64,000 nt of DNA. It comes from Mesaphorura yosii. Lineage: Eukaryota > Arthropoda > Collembola > Poduromorpha > Tullbergiidae. Below the pieces are notes generated by a model, which ran no database searches, was not told the DNA's origin, and saw only the letters and a program-made list of their open reading frames with translations. The stretch spans positions 83,270 to 147,269 of the forward strand of contig WIXG01000201.1 of the NCBI GenBank assembly GCA_009869945.1. Reading direction: 5' to 3'. Positions within the stretch are counted from its first letter, which is position 1, and each line of letters opens with the position of its first letter. Positions 27,956 through 42,484 of the stretch are shown piece after piece. Position numbers and translations under genes: made by a program.

Positions 27956-30900
27956 GTGTCCAAATTAATTACAACCACTGCCGCACCAGCAGCAGCACGT
28001 GATAATTAATCTTGATTTATTGCTGTGCCTACCAAACAACAAGTTATCTGATCAGAAAATTACCGCGAGTGGCGAGTTGGCTAATTGAAGAGCAGAAATT
28101 TTGGGCGTGGCTTAGCGTGAACGCCGAAAGAGGAGGAGAGAAAATTGCAAGCCCAATATGCGTACAAAATATTGCAATGCAGTGGCTGATCAAGGAAAGG
28201 AAGTGAGTTTTGTTAAATATGAACAAATTGCCACCGAATTGGATCCGACCACGTACTCATATGTACATGGCTGGTTGGACTCCTTCTGTTATTAACATTT
28301 CTATTCGTATTTGTAATATGGAATGTTCAGTGTTCACTCGCGTGCATGCACAACGAATAAAATTTGGTTAAACACACAAACTCTTGCACCAGTCTTGTGC
28401 CTCTGCCTTGACATGTCATAAATAAATCCGAGGGTTAATGAAATCTTCATTTCACTTGTATTCGTATTCCATATCATTAAACTGAAAAACCGCAGAGCAG
28501 AGAAACTATGTCGAAAGCTTTGGTAAGCTCTTCAGTTCACTGCGGCTGTGGCTGCCACGCAATAAGCAATAAGCTGGAAGTCATGCTGTCATATTGTTCG
28601 CATTCGCGTTATGATCCAGCGCAGCGCAGTGCAGCGCACAAAATGTGTACGTGCTGGATCACTCACACTCCGCATTGGCACTGCTTTCTGGAGCACCACA
28701 CGCGAATTTCTGTAAATATATTGCGCGTAACGAAACTAATTTGTTTATTTGCTTGTAATGCGTGTACTTCAAAAATCCGTGCAAAAATGCAGTGCAGATG
28801 CACTTACACGTGGATCTCGTATGGATACGGTGGCTAATAAAAGCTGTACTGCAAACAATACGCGTGTCGTGCTTGTTAGTGGCAGACGCATTATTTCAGG
28901 GTAGCTGTGGCCTTTAGCCACTGCAGTTGCAGTGCGGTGGTCGTAAAAGTAAAAGCAGAACAGAACAAAGCGCAGAAATTGCAGGAGAAAGTTGCAGCAG
29001 GCATTCCACGGACGCTGACGCACATATGTTGCGTAATAAGAGTTATTATTATTACGTCCGTGTAGTTTATTAAATTGTTTGGTAAAACGAGAGAAAAGAG
29101 GAGAAAGAACAAAGTCAGGCGAGCGGAGAAGCAGCACTGCCACCGCTATCAAATTTATAAGTTCGCTTAGCAGCAGCAGCCTAGCGACTCAGGCAGTGCA
29201 GTGGCAACGGCCAGCCAACCAAGACCTAATGGACGTACGTACGGAATTAGATATAAGCTAATGACCACCACCGCTGATTTGTGACTACCCAGCTCAACTT
29301 TCTCCTCGCTTTCCACTAATTCGTCCACTCGCCGCGTCCGCTGCATTCGCTGCTCTGACTCGGAGCAGAAGAGAAGAGAGTGACTTCCATTCTCTCATAA
29401 ATAAATTATTTAGTTGAAATCACTCATTATTTATTCCACTACTTTGGCGGTGTACACGCACAAACGCGAACGAGGCGAAAGCCGAATGTAGTTCAGAGTT
29501 CAGCATGTTGACTTTTTGACTCCTCTTGCAAAGTCGGACCCGGCAAACAAAAATATTTGTGTTTCGCAATGATTTTGATGAATACATGTACTCTACTCGA
29601 GTCATGTTCATGTTTGCAATTTGAGTATCAACATTCTCTGAGCACAAATACGTACATTGGCCGCAGTGAAAGCAATTCTAGTCTAAAATTAGCACAACAT
29701 TGCCAAGCATAGTGTCAGGCTAATTTTCACGAGTTGAAATGCAAGTAAGTGGATGTATACAAGCAATTTAGTCACGGGAATTAACAAATCGCAAAAATTT
29801 GACCTGTCATTTTCGACTACAATTACGCCACGCATAAATTACGATTTGCGCACAACCCTGCGTTAAGAATCATTCATCTTTTTAACGTACGCGATGTTTT
29901 AATGCGTGTGCGCATGCGGAAATGTGAATTCGAAGATATTAATATCTCAACACTTTTGCTGTGGAAGTCATTACATTGCTGCTTTTATACGTGTCGTCAT
30001 AATAATAATATTCAGCAAATGGCAAAAGCCACTGCACGCATCAATTTCTCAAACTCGAGCGTGCACTTCAAGACAAGACACAAGAAGAAGACGAAGATGT
30101 TTATTCGTCAAGCCAGCCAGAAGATTTGATCAGGCTCCAAATTCTTATGCATGTGGTCGGGTCTTAATCTTCAGTAATGATTCGTCGTAATTTTCCATTT
30201 ATGACAACTCGAGAGCAGAGTCGAGATATTTACGTTTTACAAACAAAGATAAAAAGGACTCTTGAGAAAAATATGATTCTTGAATGTAAACATTTTGCCT
30301 TGTTTGTTGCCGTTGTCGCTCAGGCAGAATCTTCGATTGGACAACAATAAGACGCAGAGCTCTTGAAATTATAGGCAGCAATTCGGTACCAGCCAATAAC
30401 AAAATTGACAAAGAAACGATGAAATTCAGTATCAGCATTCTCTCTAACATCCTTTGTATTTGGGCAACAGGCTTCATGCTTATCAGTTTTTAGTCGTCAT
30501 CAGTTTTTTTTTTACCAAACTAGTTGCTATTTGGAATTATGGGCATCAGAAAAGCGTCGCCAATTGGCCAATTTCGGCGAGAAAGTGAGCCAGTTACTTG
30601 GATTTTCACAGATTTTTAAATTAAACAAAGTGTGACGCGTTGGCGACGCATCGCGATTAAATTTTGACTGAACAAAGCACAGCAATTTGGTGATTATGAT
30701 TACAGCTTGGCTGCTTGAACCTTGATTCCTACGCATTAAATACACAAATGACTCAGCGGGTTCACACGAACGGCCGAAAGTGATTTATGTCGAGAAGGTA
30801 TAGCGAAATATAATTGACAGTTACATAAACAGCAAAGTTACGAGTAGTATAGTATAGTGCAGTCACATTAAAAGGGTTGACGTTGACATTGCAGCAAATG

Positions 30901-33900
30901 AATGAAACATGAAATACGCTGCTGAACTGCTGAGGCATGGAATACATAATTACTAATTAAATTAGACGCATCTTCTTGCATCTTCAATTTAGGACGCTTG
31001 CCTGTTTTCTCGGCTCGGCGAAAACAGCAATCGACAATCAGCAAACAACCAGCAGCAATGAATAACAAATATTTATGCCTTGTCAGGACTCCGCGTCCAC
31101 GCCGTTTGTCGGCGAACTGTCCCACATGCACGTGTGCTGCGGTGTATATTGTGAATTAAACTACGTGTAAACAGGTCAAAGACTCATACATTTGAGCCGC
31201 AGCCACGTACAGGCCATGTATGCAAAGCAATTAAAGGAGAATCCATTCAGACCGCAAAATTTGGCTTGTGTGTTTGTGTTCACAGTTGTGTTTCTCGTAT
31301 TGATTATTTTGGCTTGAATAAAACAGCAACAGCTCAGTCAATTTGAGATTGAGCACAATTGCAAGCTTCTTCCGGTTTTGCATGCTGCCCTTTTAATTGC
31401 TTAGCTCCACTTTCTAACCGGGCTACTGGGAGTAAAAGGAATTTCATGTTTCTTATACGCGTGTTTCGGTAATGCATGCCGCATGCACATGCAGAGAGCG
31501 GCAATTAGCTGCAATATTACTAAATTGCTAGATTGCTAGTGATGCACTCACAATTTTCGGGTTTTCGATTTCGAATTTTCATGTTTGCATACTATAGCGG
31601 TAATGGCCGACCGTATCGAATCAAATCGGAGATCGATCGAGATCGAGAAATATTCTTTCTATCTGGAAGGCGAATGACGAAAGACGAAGAAGGAAAGGAC
31701 AAAGAAGAATGAATGCGATTAATCTGTGCTGTGGCCAGGCCATGTGCAACCTCCACAAATGACATTAGTCAGGGTTCAAGAAGCTTGTATAAATTCAGTT
31801 AAGTATCACATTTCATCATAAACAAGATCTTCTCCAGCCTTCGCCACGCACTCGTCCACGCACGTTCACGTCAAATGCACGATGTGCTCAGATAAAAAGC
31901 GATAATCTTGGTCGAAAATTATTTCGATGTGTCTTCTGTCTCGCGCCACCAGCGCAGCGACTGCACGAATGTCATATGTCAACAGCGCAGCGAAGCATCA
32001 GCGTCAGTGCCCGCGCGATTCATTCATTAAGCGCGTTGTTGTAAGATTTCAGCAGCTCAGCTTCGTTTTAATGAACACAAAAGTTAAACACACAAGTTAA
32101 TTTAATATTTTGACGTCTGCAGGCGCGGCTTAATTTATTTATATTCACCTTATTGCTCGTCACATCACTCATTACTGTGTTAATAACACGGGCTGGGCTT
32201 AAATTATGTGATTTTATTCCGACTCATAAATTCTTCACATAAAACTCATGTTCGTGTTTGATAACTGAAATTGTATCTCATAAATTCGTGTCTTCATGAT
32301 TCATGCATTCAGCGAATAATAGTCTCATATTTCATTTAATTAAGTTCGCATAATGCAAACAAATTAATGTAATTTGTGCCCACACTTTATTTGTGCCTTT
32401 GGAATTCCTGGCAATACGAATGGCAAGACACGGCCTGGAGTATTACGTACACATGATTTTGACGTATGAAGAAGATTGCTCCTAAAATGCAAAGTGATAA
32501 AGATCACAACAGTAATGCAGTCGTTAATCTGCATGTCTGCCAGGTTCAAAATTGGACTGGTCCCTCACTGGGAAGTATAAAACTCACGTAAAAAGAATGT
32601 AACGTGAAAATGAGAAGACTTCCCGTCACGGCGAGCGGTGGTTGGAATCTCTGCCAAGTTTTCTTAATAATGCAACCAGCAACCGCAACGCTAACTCTAA
32701 CGCTGAATATTGCTGCTGTCATTTCTATAGCTATTGCCTAATGATCTCCTAAGATGCCAGCTGAGCTACCGAGCCAGGCCAAACAAATCCAAGAATTGCC
32801 AAGTCGTGGCAATGGCAATGGCAATAATCAAGAAATATCAACCAAACACGTCCAACACCTTTCTGCCTGCTGTATTGAATTTCTATACTGTGCTGTGCAG
32901 TGCTTCTTTTCTTTCGCCAGACAACACATCGCATCGCATCGCCTTTTTATGGGCAAAAGTGCTGAGAGACAGACAAGAAGTCGAGAACCGCGAGCGGTTG
33001 GCTGGCCGGCCAGATGGTCGGTCATTCACAACAATCGCATTTCCATGCACTGCGCTACGCCGTCCTGCACTCTTCTCACAGCAGTCACTCTAAACACAAT
33101 ACGGTAATTTATACCGTCTCACAATTGTTATGTAAAGCGTCATACGCGCATGAAGAAGAATTTGTTCACCCGAAATTATGCTAAGCTGCCTGCTCCGCTT
33201 TGCTTTTGCTCTTTGCACTCTGGCTGGCGATTGGCTACTTGTGTAGAAGACGCAAGACGCATGTTTTTACATTCGCACGCCGGATCAACAGCATCTCAAT
33301 TTAAATTCCAGGCACCCAAAATGATATTCATGAGTCGTCGTTGTTGTCTTCGTCGTCGTTATCGTTCGCCTGCTCGCTATCATGACTGATTGAAGAGTAG
33401 GCAACCTGCACATTAGAGAGTTTTTGTCCCTCAAATTTTAGCTCACAAATAGCTATATGCCAAATGTAAGAAAACTTTACATATGGCGGAAAAGTTGACA
33501 TTTGGAAGTGTTTCAAAACGTAAGTTTTATATGCTCACATAAGACATATGACTTTGGTGAACTTACTGAGACTGTGCTTGGTTCAATCCATTTAGACTCG
33601 CACAAACCAAGATTTTAAGTACAATCAAACTACCGACGATCAATTACATTCAGTAAATGTAAATTAATAATGCTGGAAGCCTCCATTTTATACTTGCAAC
33701 AAGATTTCGTGTCTTAAGTTCAAATTGTCAAATGCCAAATGCTTAAACAAATGTGAAAAAACAAACTTCGAAGCAAAAACTCTTAATTTTATAATCAGCT
33801 CATTTACAGATGGCATTTAACATATATCCTATCTGCAAATGCATTTGCTATTTGTGAGTGCCAGAGTTGGTTGGGGAGAAACTCTCTGTTTTGTTTGTGG

Positions 33901-35271
33901 AGAACGTGAGCGATGAAAAAAGGGCGAAGACGCATACACACTTAAATATTTGTCAAAGGTTACATAAATTTCCTTGTATGCTCATGGTCGTTGTCATTCA
34001 TTCGCCTTCCTTTCAATCATGAAGCATGAAACGCTCAGCATGGGAATCTCACACGACCACGCCGACAACCGACCGTCTCCTGGAATTTCTGCGATATTTC
34101 ATTTTTACGCCACAAACAAGCACGCGGCATGACGCGGCACTTGGCTTTTAGCATCTCATCGAAATAAACCATGCGCAGTCGGCAGTCTTCCAAAGTGTCC
34201 GGTGTACTTGGGCGGATTTAACGAATGCAGTAATGCTCTACATGTTTTAAAATTTCGTGGTTGTGGTTTGGTTTTACTGGATTGGATTGGCATTCAGTCT
34301 TTAATGCCTTGCCTTTAAACGCCATGGCGCACACTTCAATTGAAATATGACACGGCTCGCAATCGGATGGATGACACATCGCAGGCAGGCTTTGATTAGA
34401 TTTTATGCTGTCAGTGCATAAAACTTGTCAATTACGATCTGAAATATTCCCTCGCTTCGATTCAGCCTTGGCGTTCATCGTGCGGAGCGAAGGAGGGCAA
34501 GCAAGCAGGAAATTAGTTGGCATCCTAATTTTGAAAATATTTTAATAATCTTTCGCCTCTGCCGCCGCTCATGTAATAATTACGGTTGTAAATGGCCCGA
34601 CGAGACGACGGAGAGCACGCACACTCAACCATGAGATTAAAAACGTCAAGTCGAAATGATGCTGATGACCTTTTCTCATCCACGAAATTTTAATGCACAC
34701 GTCGCATTTTAATGCCACGAAATATGAACCAAAACTGTAGTACTACTTGCTGTACAGCGAGCAAAGAAGCAAGCGATTTCTGGAGTGTTCATTTCTCGTT
34801 CTCGCGCATAAAAGAAGCTTGAAATAGCATCTTCGAGAAGAAAAACAAAGCCAAAATACGTATACGTACAGAAAAGTTGGAGATCAAATTCTGATTAAAC
34901 TCACTTCACACTGCACTCGGCAATAATCTGGCCAGGCTTGTTCCTTGCCTCGCCTTGGCTTGCCAATGATGATCGCAGCACTTTTAGAGGAGCAGGGCAG
35001 AGAAAAGTATCCAATATCCAAAGATAACTGTTTTCCTTCGTCAAAGATGCGAGTTTTTATGAACGCGTGTTTTTCGTTGCTACAAATTACCCAGCCAAAG
35101 ATTAAAAGGGTAAAGGTTCTGCTGCTCCCATCAACCTGCAATGCAATGCACTTGCACCAATTTCCCTGTTTCGTTTCAACGGAAACTCATATGTATTTTG
35201 AAAACACTTCACATTCAGACGATTTCAAGGCCCAGTAATTTGAAGTTTTATGTGTTTTTGATATTTTTGTT

Positions 35272-35871
35272 GTGTTTGGGAAATTTACGCGAGAATCGAG
35301 ATTTCACATTCACTGCGTCTCATTTCGCTTTGAGTATTCGCTGTTAAGTATTGATTTACGAGGCTACAAACAACAGCGAACGAGTGTTGCTGCTGTTTGT
35401 CACGTCCAAATTTTTAAGGTTGCGTTGTTGAGTGTCGGTAAAAGTAAAATATTGGCTTTGGCCTGGCTAAATATAATTCGTGAAGCGAGCCGGAGTTTTG
35501 CCTCGCTCAGGCAGGCAGGGAAAGGATCGGGTTTCTTGACAGTGTGTGATCGAGAAGAGTACGAGCGCGTTAGTTTCGCCTTATTTCATTCTCTCGCCGG
35601 CTGGAGAATTCGTCTTCATCCTCGGCCAAATCTGCAGTTTTCAGTTTGTGTTTCTGGATTCTTGGTTTTCTCAGTTTATGAGTTTTCCTTTCCAGAATTG
35701 AAGAATTTCAAATTTCGATGCACTTTTGACTCGTACTCCGGTTTTGTTGGTGCAAAAGTATCGGCTGCAGTCGCACGTGTGTTCGGTCACAGATTGTGTG
35801 TGCGTGGAAGGAATTTTCTTGACGCTGACTCCAAATGTTTGCATTCGTCTCACTTCACTCGTTCGCTTTGA
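35272..35871 (+). other. Longest open frame in the gene-poor tract (199 codons), coding status unsupported
   Basis: The frame is open for 600 bp, the longest in the window. The translation is rich in Phe, Ser, Arg and Val, shows no recognisable domain, no clear helix or strand periodicity and no conserved motif. The ATG has no distinctive context. The DNA is T-rich with GC-containing codons, a composition that lowers stop frequency by chance on this strand. I keep it because its length is an outlier. It may be chance, or part of a transcribed leader sequence. Confidence 0.12.
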
Positions 35872-38800
35872 CCCTTTTCTCTTCTTCCTGCTCGGTGCAT
35901 GACAATTGAACGGAGAACTTCCGCTTCTTGCCTTGCCTTGACTCGAACGGTACGATGGCTTGACTCAGAGTCCGAGTTTTTGCTGCGCCGAGTTTCTTTT
36001 CAGTTTTCAGTACCTGAAAAGAGAAGAGAGATTACATTAGTCTTTTACTGCGTGGCCGTGTTTGGAGGATCTGCGACACTGCCCTGTGTTCACAGAACGG
36101 AAGACTTTTCTATCTTAAACCCTGCATCTTCCTGGCTTGCCTTGCCTGCATGATGAATGCAAACTTTGGACAAGCACGCAAGCTGCGAACAGCAACGAAG
36201 AATAATGGAATCATTCTCAACTAATTAATTCTCTCGCATTTAGATGTAACATGAATACTAAAACAGAGCGCGAACGCAGTTTCTTATGCATGGCAGTCTT
36301 TTCCTTGTTTGCAGCCCAAAAGAAAGATCTCACGCATTACTCGAGCCATAAATGAATCATCGCCGCTTTGCCGTTTCTGATTTTCCGTGTTTTCCCAGTA
36401 AAACGGCCCGAATTCTTTCTCGTTCGTTCCAGCAAGCAAGCAAAAGCAGCTGAGCCTCATTCGAAGCCCTCCAACTGGGGCTGCTGGTTCATTGTGCCGT
36501 GCGAGGGGCAGAAGCAAAAGATATTAATGGCTAATTACATAAGTGCAGTGCAGCATAAATCGAAATGGATTTTCCAAAATGTTTTCTTCTCAAAATCGAG
36601 TGCGGCCGGGCCGTGCAAGCAAGCAAACATTTTGGGTTTTCGAGTTCGCATTGTAAAAATGTTTGTATTGCTTTGTTGTCTGCTGCGTTTCTTTACTTTT
36701 TAAGTTTTTACACGCAAATGCTGTTTATGTTCACTGCGCTTATTTTCAATAAATGGTGAATAATGTCTATGTGGCTCCTGTTTTCTCTCGCTCGGGTTCC
36801 TCCGTTCTTCGATTCTTGCTAATCATGTCATGCTGATGAAAATGATACTGCTTGCTGGCGTGTAATGCGAGCACTTTTCCTAGACCAGACTTCAATTTTT
36901 TTACGTTCCGCGTATTCTCATCGCCGCCTTAATGCCGGAAATTACTTTTTACTTTACCCGTCTTTCTTCTGCTTTTGCCGGTGCCTCCGCCAGAAAATTC
37001 TGTCTGACAACACCGCCAACCTTCATTCATTTTTCGCAGTTCTACTTTTGATATTTTATTTATTATTTCGGGTTTGCTTTTACTCTTTTAATCTTTCCAT
37101 TGTCCTTGTTCTTGTTTCACTTTCCCCACCAAATTTTTATTATTTTCTGTCGAGCTTTCAACTTTTGAAATTGAGCAGGATGTTTAATCAATTCTTCTCC
37201 TAATCTCGTCGTTCTGTCCTGGATTAAACTTGCTTTGCCTTGCCCTGGGTTTTTAAATCGATTATATTTTTAGAAAACTGGAAAAAAATCAAGTTGGCAA
37301 GTTCTCGTGAGCCATAAACACATTTTTGCAGTGTTTACGAGAAGTTAGCAATTTCACCGTTTGATCTTCCCCAAATAGAAGTTCGCGAAATGTTTTTGCG
37401 ACGCATAAAAACGACACCCTGACTTTTGCGTTTACGTTCTCATTGATTTCCCACTCGTACATTCACAGAGTAGAAGGAAAATTAATGCGTATTTACAAAT
37501 TTACAAATACGATGCATTTAAGCTCTTAATTGTTCCTATTTGCAAATGCATGATGAAAAAATCTTAAATCACGTCAGACGCCTGGCTTAAACGTGACTCA
37601 ACCTTCATAATTCCAATTGTGAGCAGATTTCCCGGGGGTGCAAATCAAATTAAAAGCAAGCACGCTGTATAAACATGTTCGTTTATGCAGTGTGTTTATT
37701 TTTGAAAACGTGCAAGTGTCAGGTAAATGAGACTCGTGTCGTAATTTTTGACTTTTAATTTTGGAAAGGGCAATTACGCATAAAACATTGCATTTCAGCC
37801 GTGTGTACCTTTGCCACAAAATTATTAAAGTACATAGGAAAGTCTGACGACGGAGGATCCAGTCTTTAGAAAAGTTGACAGACTGGTTTGCCAACCTTTC
37901 AAGTACGTACGCTCATAGCGGTTCTATTCGAGTCTCGTTCGTTTGATTTTTATCCTGCGATGTGATTTCCACGCTTTGCCATTGTCATTAAACTGCAGGA
38001 CTGTTGCTCTGGTTGGCCAAGTTTTTAACTCTGCTTGGCAAAGGGCAATGTTTTGGTTGACATTGGGCGACTGAGCAAGTTGATCCTCGTCCCATTTCGC
38101 ACAACGCACAAGTTTTGCAGGAAGTGCGCGTCTGCGGAGCCTGAAATAGGCCGAATTTCTATTGTCCACCGTCCATTCAACGTTATTCGCTTTTCGCCCG
38201 TTTAGACTCAAACTTTCTAATCAACGGCTGAGTATAACAGCGTCGCAGATTGAAAACAAAATTGATAATTGAATTCAATCTTAATTGACGCTGCGTTACG
38301 CTGTTGCGTGCATACTTGCGAAAAAAAGTCTCAAACAGAAGCTCTTGTGCGTGAGCTGGGCTGGCATTGTGTCGTGTTCTCTCAGCGGAATGGAAAGCAC
38401 TGGCAAGTCGGAGGAGCAAATTTGCATCATCATAATCAAGTTTGCATAAACTCACTTAGTTTCGTGTTCGTTAGAGTCTTCGTCTCGAGTCGCGTGTCGC
38501 AGCGCGAAAGAGCCGAGCCGAGCAGAGCAGAGAAGGTCAAAGTGGAAAGGTGATTGCCTGCCTACACGACGATCGAGCAGTGGCAACTCGGGGCAAAGAA
38601 AAACAAAGTGGAAAAGTTTACTCGTAATTTGACAAAAGCAAAACCCGACAGAATCAATTAACACCATTTAAGGCTTTCGCTTGGAGTGAATGAAGGACAA
38701 CTTAACAAATGTTTCCTCTCGACTCTTCGTTTCAAATTCTGCACAAGTGCGAGTCTCGAATTTCGAGTGCTTTCGAGCATTTTCTCAATTTTCTACTAGC

Positions 38801-41200
38801 GGTCGAGAAAGTTTACCGTGCCGTAACGCATTTTGGATTGAATCAATTGCATCACAATTTCTACGTTCTAATTGGCTTTAAAGATCAGAGAGAAGATACA
38901 GGATATCAGTTCACCAATTAGCGCCGTTGAACTTTCTCCGCTTTTCTTCCTCCTAATCCCTTTGTCTCAAATTTCTTGCGACGGCTCCCCTCAAAAGCAA
39001 GGCGAAGGTTACGGGTGAAAGAGCAGCAGTGCTTTGTTTTATTAACTTGCTAATCTTAATCTCTGGCCTGTTTACACAACAGCTTAGGCCTAATATTCGT
39101 GTTGTGTCGTTCCATTTAAAGCGCGACCGGCACGCATACGTTTAGCGCTAAATTAACCAGAAGATGATAGCTTAAATTAAAAATTATTAAACAAAGTCTG
39201 TTCAAAGAAAGGAAGTCTGAAAGTCGTCTTTTGTATTACAAGCTTCTTCTGTTCTGTTCTGCGCTGTTCTTGCGAGCGAACATGCGTTTGCGTTTTCCTT
39301 ACTTTTATTCAAGGCTGAACTTACCTTCAAGGAAAAAAGTTTTCCCTTCTCTTTTCTCTTAACTTGACTTGAAATTTATACTCTTTCGTCCGAAGATTAA
39401 CAGATTGTCACCTTTGACTAAAAGTTGGCGCTGGCACGGGCAAAAACAAAGGCGAGCTCATTCGCAACTTTTGCACAAAAACCAGAAAATTAGACTAAAA
39501 TCCACTCGATTCACTTTCACCGTTACGTCTTAATTTAAGCATGCGTGCACAATTTTTGTGTTTGATTCGGAAAATTAGCGATGCTGTCTCACTGACGCTT
39601 TATTGTTGCTCTCGCAGTAAATTGGCCTATGTATATCTCATTAATTGCTAGCGAAAAACTTCGCCGGAGCACAGGAGACTGATTCTACTTTTCACATTGA
39701 AAAATGCTTGCTGACTTCGAATTCCTGTGCGATCAGTTCAGTAATTTTGCTGCACGGACTTTTCGTGTGGCCGTCGTGGCGTGGTGATGAACATGCGTTC
39801 GCTGCTCGACTGAAACTGAACTAAAATCATTCAAAGTTGCAAGTCTCAACTGAATCCAGCCACGACCAAGACTGCCTGCCTGCTTGCCAGCGGGTTCTTA
39901 ATAACATTTTTGGCTCTACTCTGCGTGCTGTTTTGGGCCTCTGCAGCTGCAGCGTGGCGTGGCGTTGAGGGGTTCTTGAACGTGGTTTTTTCTCGCTCTC
40001 AGTTTTGCCACGCTTTTGCCGTGCCTGCATTGTAATTCTTCCCTGCACTGCACACTGCTTTGCTTCTTCATTACTGCTGTTATTAAACCAACCAAAACCA
40101 CCACCGCTGCTTTCTTCCTTCTTAAGCCAAGCCAAGGCAGATGCCAAGGCAATGCAATGCGATTCATGAAAGTCAGCGATTATGCACAGAAAAAGTGCTT
40201 AAAATTAAAACGTGAAATCTATGCAGGCTAAATTCGTGAAGAATGCACGTTTAATCGTTTAAGTAAAACAAAGCTGTGGCGCGTCTTGTAATAAATTCAT
40301 TTCGGTGTCAATGAAACCAACTTGAAATGCACGTGGACTTTGCGGAAACGAAGCGCCTGCACTTTTCCAGCAAAGAAAGTGAATGCGAAGAGAACAAGAG
40401 TGAAAGTGCGATTTTCATTATGTGAAGCGCGGAGACTGCGATTTGAACACATTTTACTCTGCAGTATGGTTATTTTGCTACTATTACGATTATGCGAACA
40501 ATGCTGCTGCTGCTGCTATGTTGCTCGCTTCGCTGAATTTTCTGTGCTCATGCAACAGCAGCGGCGGCAACAGAAATGCATGTGAATTGAGGCTGGAAGA
40601 CTTCACGTGTGAATTGTGAATTTGAACGAGCCTAGTGCATCTGCAATCTGGAAGTGCATGAATGCTTTCACCGGTGTATTTCGCGAAAATGGAACGAGTC
40701 TTACAAGACGTTGTACTATTTTGAAGTGCTCGCAATAAACGGTGAAGTGGAATTACACATGATGTCTAAATGGAGTCATTGTTTTTCGCCGCGCGCGCGC
40801 TGTTTCCAGGCATGCAAGGCTGACATGTCCCCGAAGTATTTGACCTTTTATTGGGATTAGTACTTTAATCCCGAACAAATAGGCCGTGAACATGGAGACA
40901 GAAGAAAAGAGAGTGCGTGTGCGTGGACGCGAACACCAAATGCCGAGTATTTGTATTTGTCAACAGTCAGTCATCGCCATCGCGAGGGAGACGAGCGAGC
41001 AGTGGTAGCAGAATTGCTCTCGGCTCTGCACGCCCGAACCGACCGACCGAGTAGTTGATTGAGTAAACACAAGCGAACGGAGTGCAAAGAGAAAGTTAAT
41101 GTGAAAAGAATTTAAAGACCTCTTCTCCGCTGGAACTCTGCGCATTGTTTATTCTGTAACATGTTTGTCACTCACTTATGAACTATTTCTCTGCTACCAG

Positions 41201-41222
41201 CACGGCACGGCACGGCACGGCA
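41201..41222. repeat. (CACGG)4 tandem repeat
   Basis: Four perfect pentamer units CACGG, then CA. Confidence 0.9.
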
Positions 41223-41529
41223 TAGCAATGTACGGTAGAGCACGATCGGGCTTTCTCTGAAAACTTTCTCTTTAAGTGGATCAAACGCTCTAATTAAATT
41301 TCACTACAAAATACAAATAAGGACCAACGGCGGCGGCGGTAATATTGCACGGCTCACGTTGGTCGGACCAATAATACGGCCCGATGATGAAACTAAATTG
41401 ATGTGTAACTGACACTAACTAATTCATTTACTCTGCCCGTGCATTACGAATCTGCCTATACGTATATATACATTGAATATGTGCATACATATAATATATA
41501 CATATAGTACATGTATTTATTATTGTGAG

Positions 41530-41555
41530 CTCCTTTGCTCCTTTGCTCCTTCGCT
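41530..41555. repeat. (CTCCTTTG)3 tandem repeat
   Basis: Three 8-bp units; the third has one change (CTCCTTCG). Confidence 0.85.
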
Positions 41556-42181
41556 ACTCCAAAACAAAGTTGAAAGCAATTCCATGCTGCAGAACTTTGC
41601 AAGAGTGTAGATTCAGATTCCAATTGCATTCATCATCCAATTCAGCTCCAAACTAGCATGAAAGTTTTACATTTCGTTTGGTTCTCTGCTCTATTTGAAA
41701 AAAGCTGCTCGAGTCCTAATTATACCAATGCCGTTTGCTTTGAAAGATTTGAAGCACAAATCAAGAGTGCTGTTCTCGTTCTGGTTTAATTGCGTGGAGC
41801 ATTATTGGCTAACTCCGCATTCTCTGCTCATTCTGGTCGACTGTGTATTGAATGGCAATAGAAGCAGCAGTGACAAATCTGGCTTGACTGGTACTTGTAA
41901 TTAGCGTGGGCTGTAAACAGTTTACAAGATTACTGCATACGAAGAAACAGTGTCATTAGCATTATCTTTTTAAAACTCAAAACTCATCCCAGCAGAATCG
42001 CGATGGCATGTCACAATCATCGTGCCAGGAAGAAATTAGTAAACAACATTCTCAGTTCGCCTGTCTGCCGTTACCGCAAGCGCACGCGCATGCGTGGATG
42101 AAAGACTCTGTCAATCGACACGACGCGGATGCTGACTTCCGACGCCGACTTGGCGTGTCCTCTTTGGCGTGGCCCTCGTCG

Positions 42182-42200
42182 CTGCTCTGCTCTGCTCTGC
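42182..42200. repeat. (CTGCT)n pentamer repeat, copy 1
   Basis: Nearly four CTGCT units. The same repeat recurs 280 bp downstream. Confidence 0.85.
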
Positions 42201-42462
42201 ATTGCCTCATCACATGTACGTAATTTTGCTACGAGCTCACAAGTCGATTGAGTGTTTTATTGGTTGTGAAATGCGAATTATCACCTGGGATCATTACCTT
42301 TTGCTCAAGCTGAAAGTTTTTCGTGGTTGGTGGTGCGTGTATTTGAGGTCATAAAGAAGGTTCGCAGGTAGTATATTTTGGAAACCACAGCCAGGCCAGG
42401 CAGTGGACATTGATTCCCTAGCCCTTTGTCCAAAGAGCACGGTGGTTAAAATTTATTGTAAA

Positions 42463-42484
42463 ATCTGCTCTGCTCTGCTCTGCA
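42463..42484. repeat. (TCTGC)n pentamer repeat, copy 2
   Basis: Four TCTGC units, the same repeat as at 42182-42200. Confidence 0.85.

Larger units (their letters stand above)
20020..35271. other. Non-coding tract; two short perfect hairpins, no supported gene
   Basis: Holds 10-bp perfect hairpins at 21835-21866 and 27926-27955, an AGGC microsatellite (23825-23844), and TGCGT pentamers near 26140-26160. An AT-rich portion from about 29.7 to 34.9 kb has few open frames of any length. Short ATG-plus-splice-donor coincidences are seen at 20470 (ATG then TTTTG|GTAAGT) and 28508 (ATG then TTTG|GTAAGC), but no downstream exon can be linked to either. Confidence 0.55.
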
